Positions 26,999 to 36,322 of a DNA stretch of 64,000 nt are shown one piece after another. Position 1 is the first letter of the stretch, and every line of letters begins with the position of its first letter. A program made the translations under genes and the position numbers. The notes under the pieces were generated by a model. It was not told the DNA's origin. It searched no databases and worked only from the letters and a program-made list of their open reading frames with translations. The stretch comes from Nostocoides sp. HKS02 (lineage in GTDB: Bacteria; Actinomycetota; Actinomycetes; Actinomycetales; Dermatophilaceae), in NCBI RefSeq assembly GCF_009707485.1, contig NZ_CP046121.1, positions 1,302,001-1,366,000 of the forward strand, written 5' to 3'.

Positions 26999-28372
26999 AT
27001 GTCTCCGGCGATCGCCCTTGCAGCGCTCCCCTCAGCCGCGGCGCTCCAGCTCCCCTCGCACCCCGCGTCCGTCGTCCTGAAGGCCCACCCCGCGCCATAC
27101 GGCTGGGTTGTCGCGACGATCCGCCGCGGGGACACCCTCGAGGCGATCGCGACCCGCACGGGCACCACCACGGGCGTCCTCGCGAGCCGCAACGGCCTGC
27201 GGGACGGCGGCAACCGGCTGGGGATCGGTGAGCACCTCTGGGTGCCCAAGTCGGCCGCCCAGGCCCGCGCCGAAGCCGCCCGGGCGAAGGCTGCCGCCGC
27301 TGCGCGAGCTGCCGCACGAGCCGCCGCCATGCGGCGCGCGACCTACGTGGTGCGCAGCGGAGACACCCTGAGCGCCATCGCCGCGCACCGGGGCGTCACC
27401 ATCGCGTCGCTGCTCAAGGCCAACCGGCTGTCCACCCGGTCGCTGCTCCACATCGGGCAGAAGCTCCGGATTCCCGGCACCACCGCGAGCCGTCCCGCTG
27501 CGGCTGCGCACCGCCGCGCGACGGCCCCGCATGCCCGCGCGATGTCGACGGTGACCTACCGGGTTCGGGGCGGCGACACCCTGGGCGCCATCGCCGCGCG
27601 CACCAAGACCCCGCTCGGCACGCTCTACTCGCTCAACCGACTGACCCCGCGCAGCGTCATCCACCCGGGCCAGGCCATCAAGGTCCGAGGCACCGCTCAC
27701 CCCGCGGCGAAGGCGGCGCCGCCGGCGACGACCGCGTACACCGTTCGCTCGGGCGACACGCTGAGCGCGATCGCCTCTCACCACGGGATCAGCCTCGCGA
27801 CCCTGCTCAAGACCAACCACCTGTCGGCCCGCTCGGTCCTTCGGATCGGGCAGAAGGTCAAGCTCCCGGTCAAGGCCAAGCCCCGCACCTCGAGCGCGAA
27901 CACCTTCGCTGGCCGCACCTACCCGGCCACCATCGTCAACGCGGCCACGGCCAACCGACGGGCGCTCGCGGCCCGCTCGGTCCCGACTCGCTCGGCCACC
28001 CGCGCGATGATCGTCGCCACCGCCCGACGCCACGGCGTCGACCCTCGCCTGGCCCTCGCGATCGGCTGGCAGGAATCGGGCTGGAACCAGCGACAGGTCT
28101 CGGTGGCCAACGCCATCGGGGTCATGCAGGTCGTGCCGTCGTCAGGGCGCTGGGCCTCGGACCTGGCCGGACGCCAGCTCAACCTGCTCAACACGCAGGA
28201 CAACATCACCGCCGGCGTGGTCATCCTGCGCAGCCTGACCAGGTCCGCCCCGAACCTCGACGCGGCGATCGCGGGGTACTACCAGGGCCTGTACTCGGTC
28301 GAGAAGAACGGCATGTATGCCGACACCAAGGCGTACGTCGCCTCCGTGAAAGCGCACCGGGCGCACCTGTAG
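26999..28372 (+). CDS. LysM-repeat lytic transglycosylase, probably exported
   Basis: A 457-residue cell-wall hydrolase with four LysM domains (about residues 38-83, 115-159, 186-229, 247-290) separated by Ala/Arg/Lys-rich linkers, then an SLT-type transglycosylase domain (about 335-445) with the catalytic Glu359 in IGWQESGWN and the following VMQVVPSS. LysM binds peptidoglycan GlcNAc; the SLT domain cleaves glycan strands. The N-terminus is hydrophobic but lacks basic residues, so export is likely yet the signal is weak. AAAGG about 9 nt before ATG. Neighbouring the PASTA kinase fits a cell-wall regulatory locus. Confidence 0.88.
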   Translation: MSPAIALAALPSAAALQLPSHPASVVLKAHPAPYGWVVATIRRGDTLEAIATRTGTTTGVLASRNGLRDGGNRLGIGEHLWVPKSAAQARAEAARAKAAAAARAAARAAAMRRATYVVRSGDTLSAIAAHRGVTIASLLKANRLSTRSLLHIGQKLRIPGTTASRPAAAAHRRATAPHARAMSTVTYRVRGGDTLGAIAARTKTPLGTLYSLNRLTPRSVIHPGQAIKVRGTAHPAAKAAPPATTAYTVRSGDTLSAIASHHGISLATLLKTNHLSARSVLRIGQKVKLPVKAKPRTSSANTFAGRTYPATIVNAATANRRALAARSVPTRSATRAMIVATARRHGVDPRLALAIGWQESGWNQRQVSVANAIGVMQVVPSSGRWASDLAGRQLNLLNTQDNITAGVVILRSLTRSAPNLDAAIAGYYQGLYSVEKNGMYADTKAYVASVKAHRAHL

Positions 28373-28470
28373 CCGCCGTTTCGGGCTGGATCGGCCCTTC
28401 GTGCGCGCTCGACGGGTGCTCCGCGGGTGCCCAGCGGGCCCGCCTGCGTCGTTTGCCCCCTGACACCTCC

Positions 28471-28476
28471 TACACT
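28471..28476 (+). promoter_or_regulatory. -10 element of leaderless kinase gene
   Basis: TACACT ends 6 nt before GTG 28483; no Shine-Dalgarno is present. Confidence 0.55.
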
Positions 28477-28482
28477 TTGCGA

Positions 28483-30437
28483 GTGTCTTCCGGTGTGACC
28501 GAGTCCTTGCTCGGCCGTGTGTTCGACGGGCGCTACCGCGTCCAGTCGCACATCGCCGACGGTGGAATGGCCTCGGTCTACCTCGCCCTCGACACCCGGC
28601 TCGACCGTGATGTCGCGCTCAAGATCCTGCGGCGCGACCTGGCCCAGGACGACGCGTTCGTCAGCCGTTTCCGGCGTGAGGCCCGATCGGCTGCGCGGCT
28701 GTCCCACCCGAACGTCGTCTCCGTGTTCGACCAGGGCGAGGACGAGGGACACATGTTCCTCGCCATGGAGTACGTGCCCGGTCAGACGCTGCGCGAGGTG
28801 ATGCGCGCCGAGGGACCCCTCACCCCCCGGGCCGCCCTCGACATCATGGGTCCGGTGCTCCAGGCCCTCTCGGCTGCCCATCGCGCGGGCATCATCCACC
28901 GCGACGTCAAGCCCGAGAACATCATCCTGCGCGAGGACGACGGCACGGTGAAGGTCGCCGACTTCGGGCTCGCCCGTGCAGTGACGACCCAGACCACGGC
29001 GTCCCAGACCGGGGTCCTGCTCGGCACCGTCGCCTACCTGTCCCCCGAGCAGGTCGAGCGCGGCATCGCCGACGCCCGCAGCGACGTGTATGCCGCCGGC
29101 CTCATCCTCTTCGAGATGCTCACCGGGTCGAAGGCGTTCACCGGCGAGACGCCCATCCACATCGCGTACCAGCACGTCCACGGCTCGGTGCCGGCGCCCT
29201 CCTCCCGGGTCACCTCGGTCCCCACCGAGCTCGATGCCCTCGTCGCGCTGGCGACAGCCCGGGACCCCGACCACCGTCCCACCGATGCCGGCGACTTCCT
29301 CGCCGAGGTGCGCCGCTCGCGCGCCATGCTCACGGCGACCGAGCTGGACCGCCGCCCCGAGGGTCCGGCCACTCCGGATGGCGGCGTGAGCACCGTCGCC
29401 GTCGACCGCACCAGCGCGCTGCCGGTCGGATCGACGGGCGAACGAGCGCGCAGCCTGCCTCCGGTGGCCCTCCCCATCGACCGCACGCCCACGACTCCCC
29501 CGGCCGTCACCGCGATGGCGACGACCGCGAGGGTGCCGCCGGTTTCGACTGGCGCACTGCGCCGTGGCGCTGGCTGTGGGTGGCGCTCGCCGTCGCGGTC
29601 GTGGCAGGGGTGTCCGCGTGGTGGTTCCTGGCCGGGCCCGGGTCACCCACCGTCGTGCCGAGGACCGTCGGCCTCACGTACGCCAAGGCCCAGTCCATGC
29701 TCGAGGCCAGTCATCTCGACCCGGTCAAGGTCGAGTCGTTCCAGGAGGCGGTGCCCAAGGGGCAGGTCGTGGCCACCGACCCCGGTGCAGGCACACAGGT
29801 CCGCCGGGGCAGCACCGTCGACGTCACCGTGTCCAAGGGCCCCGAGCGCTACGCCGTGCCCGACCTGGTCGGCAAGTCCAAGGCGGAGGCCACCGACCAG
29901 ATCACCGCGACCAAGCTCACGCTGGGCACGGCAACCGAGGCGTACAGCGAGACGGTCGCCCAGGGCCTGGTCATCAGCGTCAACCCGCCGACGGGGACCC
30001 TGCTCAAGCGCGGCGACCCGGTCACCATCGTCGTGAGCAAGGGTCGCCAGCCGATCCCCGTGACCGACTTCACCGGCAAGCCCGCCGCGCAGGCGGTGGA
30101 CGCCCTGACCAAGGCCGGCCTCAAGGTCGACGCCACCCAGCAGGAGAACAACGACACCGTCCCCAAGGGCGACGTGATCCGCCAGTCCCCGTCCGGCGGC
30201 AACCTCTACACCGGTGACCAGGTGACGATCGTCGTGTCCAAGGGTCCGGTCATGGTCCAGGTCCCCGACGTCACGGGCAAGCAGGCCGATGTCGCCCAGA
30301 AGATCCTCGAGGCGGCCGGGTTCGTCGTCGAGCGGCAGGCCATCCTCGGGGGCCTGTTCGGCACCGTCCACCACACGACGCCAGCCGCGGGCAGCCAGGC
30401 TCCGAAGGGTTCCAAGGTCACCATGGTGATCGTCTGA
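28483..30437 (+). CDS. pknL: PknL-like serine/threonine protein kinase with four PASTA domains (interrupted by one frameshift)
   Basis: A transmembrane kinase. In the first frame: Gly-loop IADGGMASVY, Lys47 in VALKILRR, catalytic HRDVKPEN (Asp141), DFGLA (160-164), then a Ser/Thr/Pro juxtamembrane segment. The membrane helix (VALAVAVVAGVSAWWFL) and four PASTA repeats (each ending in VTVSKG/IVVSKG/MVIV) are in another frame from about 29520 to 30437. Restoring one G in ATGGCG(G)ACGACC near 29517-29521 joins them smoothly (TAMADDREGAAGFDWR). Without it the kinase frame reads nonsense to 30036. PASTA domains sense peptidoglycan/lipid II; the Rv2175c-like protein nearby is a likely substrate. Confidence 0.88.
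29515..29580 (+). other. Frameshift site in the pknL-like gene
   Basis: Kinase frame and PASTA frame are both sensible only if switched here. The PASTA-side frame upstream of GTG 29580 reads GFDWRTAPWRWLW, a natural approach to the membrane helix. No heptameric slippery site is seen, so a one-base deletion (real or sequencing) fits better than programmed frameshifting. Confidence 0.8.
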
Positions 30438-30489
30438 CGGGCGCCACCCGGCGGCATACAGGCGTGGGCCTTCTGCCACCCTTGGCTGC

Positions 30490-31404
30490 GTGCGCTCGCC
30501 CCTTCCCGCCAGCCGACTGGCCACGCTGCTCCTGGTGTCGGTCACCGCGGTGTGGGGGTCCACGTTCTTCCTCATCCGTGACCTCGTCGCGCACGTGCCG
30601 TCGGCCGACTTCCTCGCCGTCAGGTTCGCCATCGCGGCGGTCGTCATGGCCATGGTGTTCCGGCGCCAGACGCTCGCCCTGACCCGTCGCGAGGTGGTCG
30701 TCGGTGTCGGCCTCGGGGTGCTCTACGGGCTCGCCCAGCTCCTGCAGACGATCGGGCTCGAGCACACCAACGCATCAGTCTCCGGCTTCGTGACGGGAAC
30801 GTACGTCGTGCTCACGCCGGTGCTCGGCGCCGTGCTGCTGCGCGACCGCGTCCCCTTCACCACCTGGCTCGCCGTGGGCCTGGCGACCACGGGGCTCGCG
30901 GTGCTGTCCCTGCGCGGGCTGTCCATCGGAATCGGCGAGGCGCTGACCCTGGTCGCCGCTGGGCTCTACGCCCTGCACATCATCGGGCTGGGGCGCTACT
31001 CCACCGCCGCGTCGGCGAACGGGCTCGCCACGGTCCAGGCGTTCGTCATCACGGCAGTGACCGCTGTCGCGGCCATCCCCGGCGGAATCACCCTGCCATC
31101 CACCGGCGGACAGTGGGCCTCGCTGCTGTACATGGCCCTCATGGCGGGCGCCGTGGCGTTGTGGGCCCAGACCTGGGCGCAGTCGCACCTGCCGGCGACC
31201 CGGGCGGCCATCGTCATGACGATGGAGCCGGTGTTCGCGGCGTTCTTCGCCGTGCTGTTCGGGGGCGAGTCGCTGACCGCACGCATGGTCGTCGGCGGCG
31301 CGCTCGTGCTGACGGCGATGTACGTGGTCGAGCTGCTGGGCCGTCGCTCAGGCGCTTCGGCGGAACAGGACCGTCCGGCCGAGCTGCTCCATCACGAAGT
31401 CTGA
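30490..31404 (+). CDS. EamA/DMT-family transporter (RhaT/RarD-like)
   Basis: A 304-residue membrane protein with about ten helices in two EamA repeats. The N-terminal VTAVWGSTFFLIRDLVAHVP and the second-repeat EPVFAAFFAVLFGGESLTARMV segments are hallmark motifs of drug/metabolite exporters. Substrate unknown. GTG start; the last 13 nt overlap the convergent threonine aldolase gene. Confidence 0.88.
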   Translation: MRSPLPASRLATLLLVSVTAVWGSTFFLIRDLVAHVPSADFLAVRFAIAAVVMAMVFRRQTLALTRREVVVGVGLGVLYGLAQLLQTIGLEHTNASVSGFVTGTYVVLTPVLGAVLLRDRVPFTTWLAVGLATTGLAVLSLRGLSIGIGEALTLVAAGLYALHIIGLGRYSTAASANGLATVQAFVITAVTAVAAIPGGITLPSTGGQWASLLYMALMAGAVALWAQTWAQSHLPATRAAIVMTMEPVFAAFFAVLFGGESLTARMVVGGALVLTAMYVVELLGRRSGASAEQDRPAELLHHEV

Positions 31405-32453
31405 GGACCGTTCTCCAGCAACGGAACCAGCGTGTCCACGGCACAGTCCGTGCCCTGATCGTCGACGTCGAGGTGCCACACGAGCCGCACGCCGGTGGCG
31501 CTCACGGGATACAGGCGTATGCCGCGTCGGCCCGCCTCCGCGACGAACTCGGTGGCCGACCACCCGGCGGCGGCAACGTCGAGGATGACGATGTTCGTCT
31601 GCACCCGGTCCGGGTCGACCGACGACGGCACGGCCTTGGCGGCAGCCTCGGCGAACCGCCGGGCCCTCGCGTGGTCGTCGGCGAGTCGCTCGACGTGGTG
31701 GTCGAGGGCGTGCAGGCCGGCCGCGGCCAGGATTCCGACCTGTCGCATCCCGCCACCGAACCGCTTGCGCCAGATTCGTGCCTGCGCCATGCGGTCGGCC
31801 GAGCCTGCGATGACCGAGCCGACGGGCGCGCCGAGCCCCTTGGAGAGACAGACGCTCACGGTGTCGAACAGCCGGCCGTAGGTGTCGAGTGGCACGCCCG
31901 TGGCGACGTGCGCGTTCCAGAGGCGGGCGCCGTCGAGGTGCATCGCGACGCCCCGGTCCCGGGTCCCGGCTCGCAGTCGCTCGATCTGCTCGAGCGGCTG
32001 GACGGTGCCGCCGCCGAAGTTGTGGGTGTTCTCGACGACCACGAGCCGCGTGTTGACCTGGTACGTGCCACCGTCGGGGATCATCAGCCCGAGCGGCTGC
32101 GCGGCATCGAGCAGACCGTGGTCGGCGACCCAGGACCTCGAGGAGATCCCGGACAGCACGGCGGCCGCGCCCATCTCGGCTCGGAGCACGTGCGCCAGGG
32201 AGTCGGCGATGAGCTCCTCGCCGTGGCCGACGTGCAGGCGCAGGCACAGCTGGTTGGCCATCGACCCGGTGGGTGCGAACAGGGCGTCCTCGTGGCCGAG
32301 CAGGTCCGCGACCCGCTCCTCGAGCCGTCGGACCGTCGGGTCCTCGCCGAACACGTCGTCGCCGACCGGGGCCGACGCCATGGCGCGACGCATGGCCTCC
32401 GTGGGCTGGGTCAGGGTGTCGGACAGGAGGTCGACGAGGGGCGCAGCAGACAT
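31392..32453 (-). CDS. Low-specificity L-threonine aldolase family protein
   Basis: A 353-residue fold-type I PLP enzyme that splits L-threonine/allo-threonine into glycine and acetaldehyde. Seen: LLSDTLTQPTEAMRRAM, DDVFGEDPTVRRLEE, the HLDGARLWN aspartate region and the PLP lysine in SVCLSKGLGAPVGS. TAGGCT lies 6 nt before the ATG (complement of 32460-32465), suggesting leaderless expression. Overlaps the DMT transporter 3' end by 13 nt. Confidence 0.9.
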   Translation of the reverse strand: MSAAPLVDLLSDTLTQPTEAMRRAMASAPVGDDVFGEDPTVRRLEERVADLLGHEDALFAPTGSMANQLCLRLHVGHGEELIADSLAHVLRAEMGAAAVLSGISSRSWVADHGLLDAAQPLGLMIPDGGTYQVNTRLVVVENTHNFGGGTVQPLEQIERLRAGTRDRGVAMHLDGARLWNAHVATGVPLDTYGRLFDTVSVCLSKGLGAPVGSVIAGSADRMAQARIWRKRFGGGMRQVGILAAAGLHALDHHVERLADDHARARRFAEAAAKAVPSSVDPDRVQTNIVILDVAAAGWSATEFVAEAGRRGIRLYPVSATGVRLVWHLDVDDQGTDCAVDTLVPLLENGPQTS

Positions 32454-32483
32454 GCCGCCAGCCTAGGAGGTGGGCGGCATACG

Positions 32484-33833
32484 TCAGTCCGTGGCCAGCA
32501 TCTCGGCCACCAGGAAAGCCAGCTCGAGGCTCTGCTGGTGGTTGAGGCGCGGGTCGCAGACCGTCTCGTAGCGCTTGTTCAGGTCGGCGTCGAGGATCTT
32601 CTCGGCGCCGCCGATGCACTCGGTGACGTCGTTGCCCGTCAGCTCGACGTGGATGCCGCCGGGGATGGTGCCCAGCGCCTGGTGCACCTCGAAGAAGCCC
32701 CGCACCTCCTCGACCACGTCCTCGAAGTCCCTGGTCTTGTAGCCGCTCTCGGACTCGAAGGTGTTGCCGTGCATCGGGTCGCAGATCCAGGTGACCTGGG
32801 CACCGGAGGCCGTGATCTTGTCGACGAGGCCGGGCAGCGCCTCGCGGACTGTCTTGGCGCCCATGCGGGTGATGAACGTGAGACGGCCGGGCTCGCGGTC
32901 GGGGTCGACCTTGTCGATGAGGCGCAGGACGTCGTCGACCTCCGCCTTGGCCGACAGCTTGATCCCGATCGGGTTGAGGACCTTGGAGACGAAGTCGATG
33001 TGGGCGCCGTCGATGTCGCGGGTGCGCTCGCCGACCCAGATGAAGTGGCCGCTGGTGTCGTAGAGCTCACCGGTGCGGCTGTCGACGCGGGTCAGCGGGC
33101 GTTCGTAGTCGAGCAGCAGCGCCTCGTGGGCCGAGAAGAACTCCGTGCTCTTCATGGCCTCGAAGTCTGCCCCGCAGGCGAGCATGAACTTCATCGCCTT
33201 GTCGATGTCCTTGGCGAGGCGCTCGTAGCGGCTGTTCGCGGCGTTCGCGACGAAGCCCTTGTTCCAGTCGTGGACATGCCGCAGGTCGGCGAACCCGCCG
33301 TGGGTGAACGCGCGCACGAGGTTCAGCGTGGCCGCGCTTGCGTGGTAGGCGCGGACGAGCCGCTGCGGGTCGGGCGTGCGGGACTGCGGCGTGAAGTCGA
33401 AGTCGTTGACCATGTCGCCGCGGTATGCCGGCAGGCTCACGCCCTCGCGCGTCTCGTCCCCCGAGCTGCGGGGCTTGGCGTACTGGCCGGCCATGCGGCC
33501 GACCTTGACCACCGGCACCGAGGCGCCATAGGTCAGCACCGCCGCCATCTGGAGGATGGTCTTGACCCGGTCGCGGATGTTGTCCGCCGTCGCGGCGGCG
33601 AACGTCTCGGCACAGTCGCCGCCCTGCAGGACGAACGCCTCGCCGCGGGCGGCGGCCGCCATGCGGGACTTGAGGACGTCGCACTCACCGGCGAACACCA
33701 ACGGCGGATAGGTCGCGAGCTCGGCGACGGCGCTCTCGAGGCGGGCGGCATCCGGCCATTGCGGCTGCTGAGCGGCCGGGAGGGCAGCGCCAGCGGCCAA
33801 GCTGGCGAGGGCGTCATGGTGCGTGGTGCTCAC
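32484..33833 (-). CDS. aroG: Type II 3-deoxy-D-arabino-heptulosonate 7-phosphate (DAHP) synthase
   Basis: A 449-residue type II DAHP synthase, first enzyme of the shikimate pathway (PEP plus erythrose 4-phosphate). Conserved blocks: FVLQGGDCAETF, VLTYGASVPVVKVGRMAGQYAKPRS, SHEALLLDYERP, WICDPMHGN and RYETVCDPRLN. Slightly shorter at the N-terminus than the M. tuberculosis enzyme. GTG 33833 follows TATCCT (complement of 33840-33845) by 6 nt without a ribosome site, so the message is probably leaderless; an upstream in-frame start at 33872 would lie beyond that promoter. Confidence 0.92.
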   Translation of the reverse strand: MSTTHHDALASLAAGAALPAAQQPQWPDAARLESAVAELATYPPLVFAGECDVLKSRMAAAARGEAFVLQGGDCAETFAAATADNIRDRVKTILQMAAVLTYGASVPVVKVGRMAGQYAKPRSSGDETREGVSLPAYRGDMVNDFDFTPQSRTPDPQRLVRAYHASAATLNLVRAFTHGGFADLRHVHDWNKGFVANAANSRYERLAKDIDKAMKFMLACGADFEAMKSTEFFSAHEALLLDYERPLTRVDSRTGELYDTSGHFIWVGERTRDIDGAHIDFVSKVLNPIGIKLSAKAEVDDVLRLIDKVDPDREPGRLTFITRMGAKTVREALPGLVDKITASGAQVTWICDPMHGNTFESESGYKTRDFEDVVEEVRGFFEVHQALGTIPGGIHVELTGNDVTECIGGAEKILDADLNKRYETVCDPRLNHQQSLELAFLVAEMLATD

Positions 33834-33944
33834 CGCATCAGGATAGGTGCCGCTCCCACCCGACGACGCCACGGCCCGGATGCCGGTCAGCAGCCTTGCG
33901 GCTCCGGTGGGCAGATCTGGTCGGGCAGTCGCGTACGGGTCAGC

Positions 33945-34893
33945 TCAGCTGGCCGCCCGACGACCCGGCAGCGCGTCGCCTCCCAGCTCGGCGGCGGTCT
34001 CGGCAGTCGGGTCCGTCTGCTGGTCGGTCGTCTGGTCGGTCGTCTCGTCGGTGGTGTCGCCGGTCGTCTCGTCGATGTCGGAGGCAGCGTCGTCGACGGC
34101 CTTCCGGCCGCGGGCGGACGGCTCGTCGCCGGCATCCAGAGCCTCTTCGAGCTCCTTGGCGGCGGTGCCCGGCAGGGCCGCCTCCTGCAGCTCGCGGGCC
34201 TTGGTCTTCGCCGCGGCGAGGATGCGGTCCTTCATGGACGTCGCGTACATGTCGACGTACTCCTGCCCCGACAGCAGCATGAGCTCGTACATGATCTCGT
34301 CGGTGATCGAGCGCAGGACGAACCGGTCGTCCTCCATGCCGTCGTACCGGGAGAAGTCCAGGGGCTTGCCGATCTTGATCCCGATGCGCATCAGCTTGGG
34401 GATCTTCTTGCCGGTCGGCTGGGCCTTGTCGGTGCCGATCATCGCGACCGGCAGCACCTTCACCCCACCCTCGAGGGCCATCCGGGCGACCCCCGTCCGC
34501 CCGCGGTACAGCCGGCCATCGGGCGACCGGGTGCCCTCGGGGTAGATGCCCAGCAGCTCGCCACGGCGCAGGACCCGAAGGCCCGAGCGCAGCGCGGCTT
34601 CACCGGCTCGGCCGCCGGACCGGTCGATCGGCAGCTGGCCCACGCCCCGGAAGAACGCCGCGGTGAGACGACCCTTGAGCCCGCGACCGGTGAAGTAGTC
34701 CGACTTCGCGAGGAACGTCATACGCCGCGGCACCGCCAGCGGCAGGAAGATCGAGTCCGAGAACGACAGGTGGTTGCTCGCGAAGATCGCTGCCCCCTCG
34801 TCCGGGATGTTCTCCTCCCCCCTCGACCCACGGCCGAAACAGCAGCCTGAGGATCGGGCCCAGAACGACCGTCTTGAGCACCCAGTAGAACAC
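33945..34893 (-). CDS. PlsC-like 1-acyl-glycerol-3-phosphate acyltransferase (interrupted by one frameshift near the N-terminus)
   Basis: A membrane acyltransferase of phospholipid synthesis. The body contains FASNHLSFSD (HX4D catalytic motif), PIDRSGG, GIYPEGTRSPDG and LPVAMIGT. The true N-terminus MFYWVLKTVVLGPILRLLF, starting at GTG 34893 with GGGAGGTGG upstream, is in another frame; removing one base from the C6 run at 34817-34822 fuses it as PWVEG-EENIPDEG. An acidic C-terminal tail carries TTDETTDQTTDQQTD repeats. Corresponds in position to Rv2182c. Confidence 0.85.
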
Positions 34894-35050
34894 CAGCCCA
34901 CCTCCCTGTGACGCGTGGAACTCTACGGCACTCTCGACGGGCTGGCCGCCCCATGCGAGGATGCGCCAGCGTCGGCACCCTCGACGCGCCGCTCGCTCGT
35001 CCGCCCACCCGCCTCCACCCCACCCGAGTCCACCTCACCAGGAGCAACCG

Positions 35051-35794
35051 TTGTCCGTGCTTCCCGGCGCCGAGCCGTACCTCCACGACGGGTCGGACAC
35101 CGCTGTCCTGCTCGTCCACGGTTTCACCAGCACCCCGCAGAGCCTGCGCCCGTGGGGCGAGTACCTCGCGGATCGCGGCTACACCGTGCGGGTGCCCCGG
35201 CTTCCCGGCCACGGCACCACGTGGCAGGAGATGAACCGCACCCGGTGGGAGGACTGGTACGCCGAGGCGGACCGAGCCTTCCGCGAGCTCCACGAACGCA
35301 GTGAGCGCGTCTTCGTCGGCGGCCTGTCGATGGGTGGGGCGCTCGCACTCGCACTCGCGCAGGAGCACGGCCCGCGCGTGACCGGCCTGGTGCTGGTCAA
35401 CCCGGCGGTGAAGTTCGACGACTGGCGGGTGCGCCTGCTGCCCGTCCTCAAGCACGCGGTCGGAAGCCTGGAGGCGATCGGCAACGACATCAAGAAGGAA
35501 GGGGTCACCGAGCTCGCCTACAGCCGCACGCCGCTGCGAGCCGGGCACTCCCAGCTCGTGGCCTGGCGCAACGTCATCCGCGACCTGCCGCAGGTGACCC
35601 AGCCGGTGCTGCTCCTGCACTCGCTGCAGGACCACGTCGTGCCTGCCTCGAGCTCGGAGCTGGTGCTGGCGCGGATCTCCAGCGAGGACTCCACCGAGAT
35701 CCTGCTCCACGACAGCTACCACGTCGCTACCCTCGACAACGACGCCCCGCGTATCTTTGACGAGTCGGCCACGTTCATCGAGCGGCTCAGCTAG
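35051..35794 (+). CDS. Alpha/beta-hydrolase (carboxylesterase/monoacylglycerol-lipase-like)
   Basis: A 247-residue serine hydrolase. Oxyanion-loop motif LLVHGFTSTPQSLRPW, nucleophile elbow GGLSMGGALA, acid in LLHSLQDHVVP and the His in DSYHVATLD form the triad, as in Est30-type carboxylesterases. TTG 35051 is chosen because AGGAG at 35040-35044 lies 6 nt upstream; GTG 35057 is the alternative. Beside the acyltransferase it may act on lipid esters, but that is inference. Confidence 0.85.
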   Translation: MSVLPGAEPYLHDGSDTAVLLVHGFTSTPQSLRPWGEYLADRGYTVRVPRLPGHGTTWQEMNRTRWEDWYAEADRAFRELHERSERVFVGGLSMGGALALALAQEHGPRVTGLVLVNPAVKFDDWRVRLLPVLKHAVGSLEAIGNDIKKEGVTELAYSRTPLRAGHSQLVAWRNVIRDLPQVTQPVLLLHSLQDHVVPASSSELVLARISSEDSTEILLHDSYHVATLDNDAPRIFDESATFIERLS

Positions 35795-35835
35795 CAGACC
35801 GCCCGGGCGCAGGCCACCAGACACCGAGGGGAGCC

Positions 35836-36318
35836 ATGGGCGACAAGGACGTGGACGCGCAGTTCGCGGACATCGTCGCGCACTGGGACGACGTCGAGTC
35901 CCTGCCCGATCCGCCCGACCCACTCGTCGGCCACCCCCCGCCGCCCCCCGCGCCGAACCCGACCAACCCGCCACCCACCCGACCCTTCGTCGTGTGGCGC
36001 GGTGCCGAGCCCGATCCCGTCGCCGACGAGGAACCCGACCCGCTCGAGCTGTCCGACGACGACGACGAGGACGCCCACTTCGAGCCCGGGCCGACCGCAC
36101 CCCTTCCCCCGCAGGAGGACCTGCAGTTCTGGGGCATCGTCGTGGGCCTGGTTGCCGGGCCACTGCTGCTGCTCTGGCTGGTGCTGTTCCGCCCCGACGT
36201 CAGCTCGTGGTGGACCATGGCCGCCCTGGGCCTGACGGTCGGCGGCTTCGTGCTGCTCGTGCTGCGCCAGCCCCAGTCGCGCGACGAGGACGACCCCGAC
36301 AACGGCGCTCGCCTCTAG
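35836..36318 (+). CDS. Hypothetical two-helix membrane protein with Pro/acid-rich N-terminal domain
   Basis: A 160-residue protein: a short start MGDKDVDAQFADIVAHWDD, a Pro-rich and Asp/Glu-rich region (PPPPPAPNPTNPP, LSDDDDEDAHFEPG) and two membrane helices (about residues 97-117 and 124-143). GAGGGGAG precedes the ATG by 5 nt. No domain recognised; the organisation suggests a cytoplasmic disordered arm on a membrane anchor. Confidence 0.7.
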   Translation: MGDKDVDAQFADIVAHWDDVESLPDPPDPLVGHPPPPPAPNPTNPPPTRPFVVWRGAEPDPVADEEPDPLELSDDDDEDAHFEPGPTAPLPPQEDLQFWGIVVGLVAGPLLLLWLVLFRPDVSSWWTMAALGLTVGGFVLLVLRQPQSRDEDDPDNGARL

Positions 36319-36322
36319 GCCC

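Noticed and set aside
29512..29530. Programmed -1 frameshift in the kinase gene
   Set aside because: No slippery heptamer or convincing downstream structure; four other one-base indels in the window make error or mutation likelier.
29583..30036. Continuation of the kinase frame beyond the frameshift
   Set aside because: Arg/Ser/Pro-rich nonsense; the PASTA repeats are read in a different frame over the same bases.
31113..34850. A 1245-codon open frame on the plus strand
   Set aside because: It lies opposite threonine aldolase, DAHP synthase and acyltransferase genes, which have clear motifs; the composition is shadow-like.
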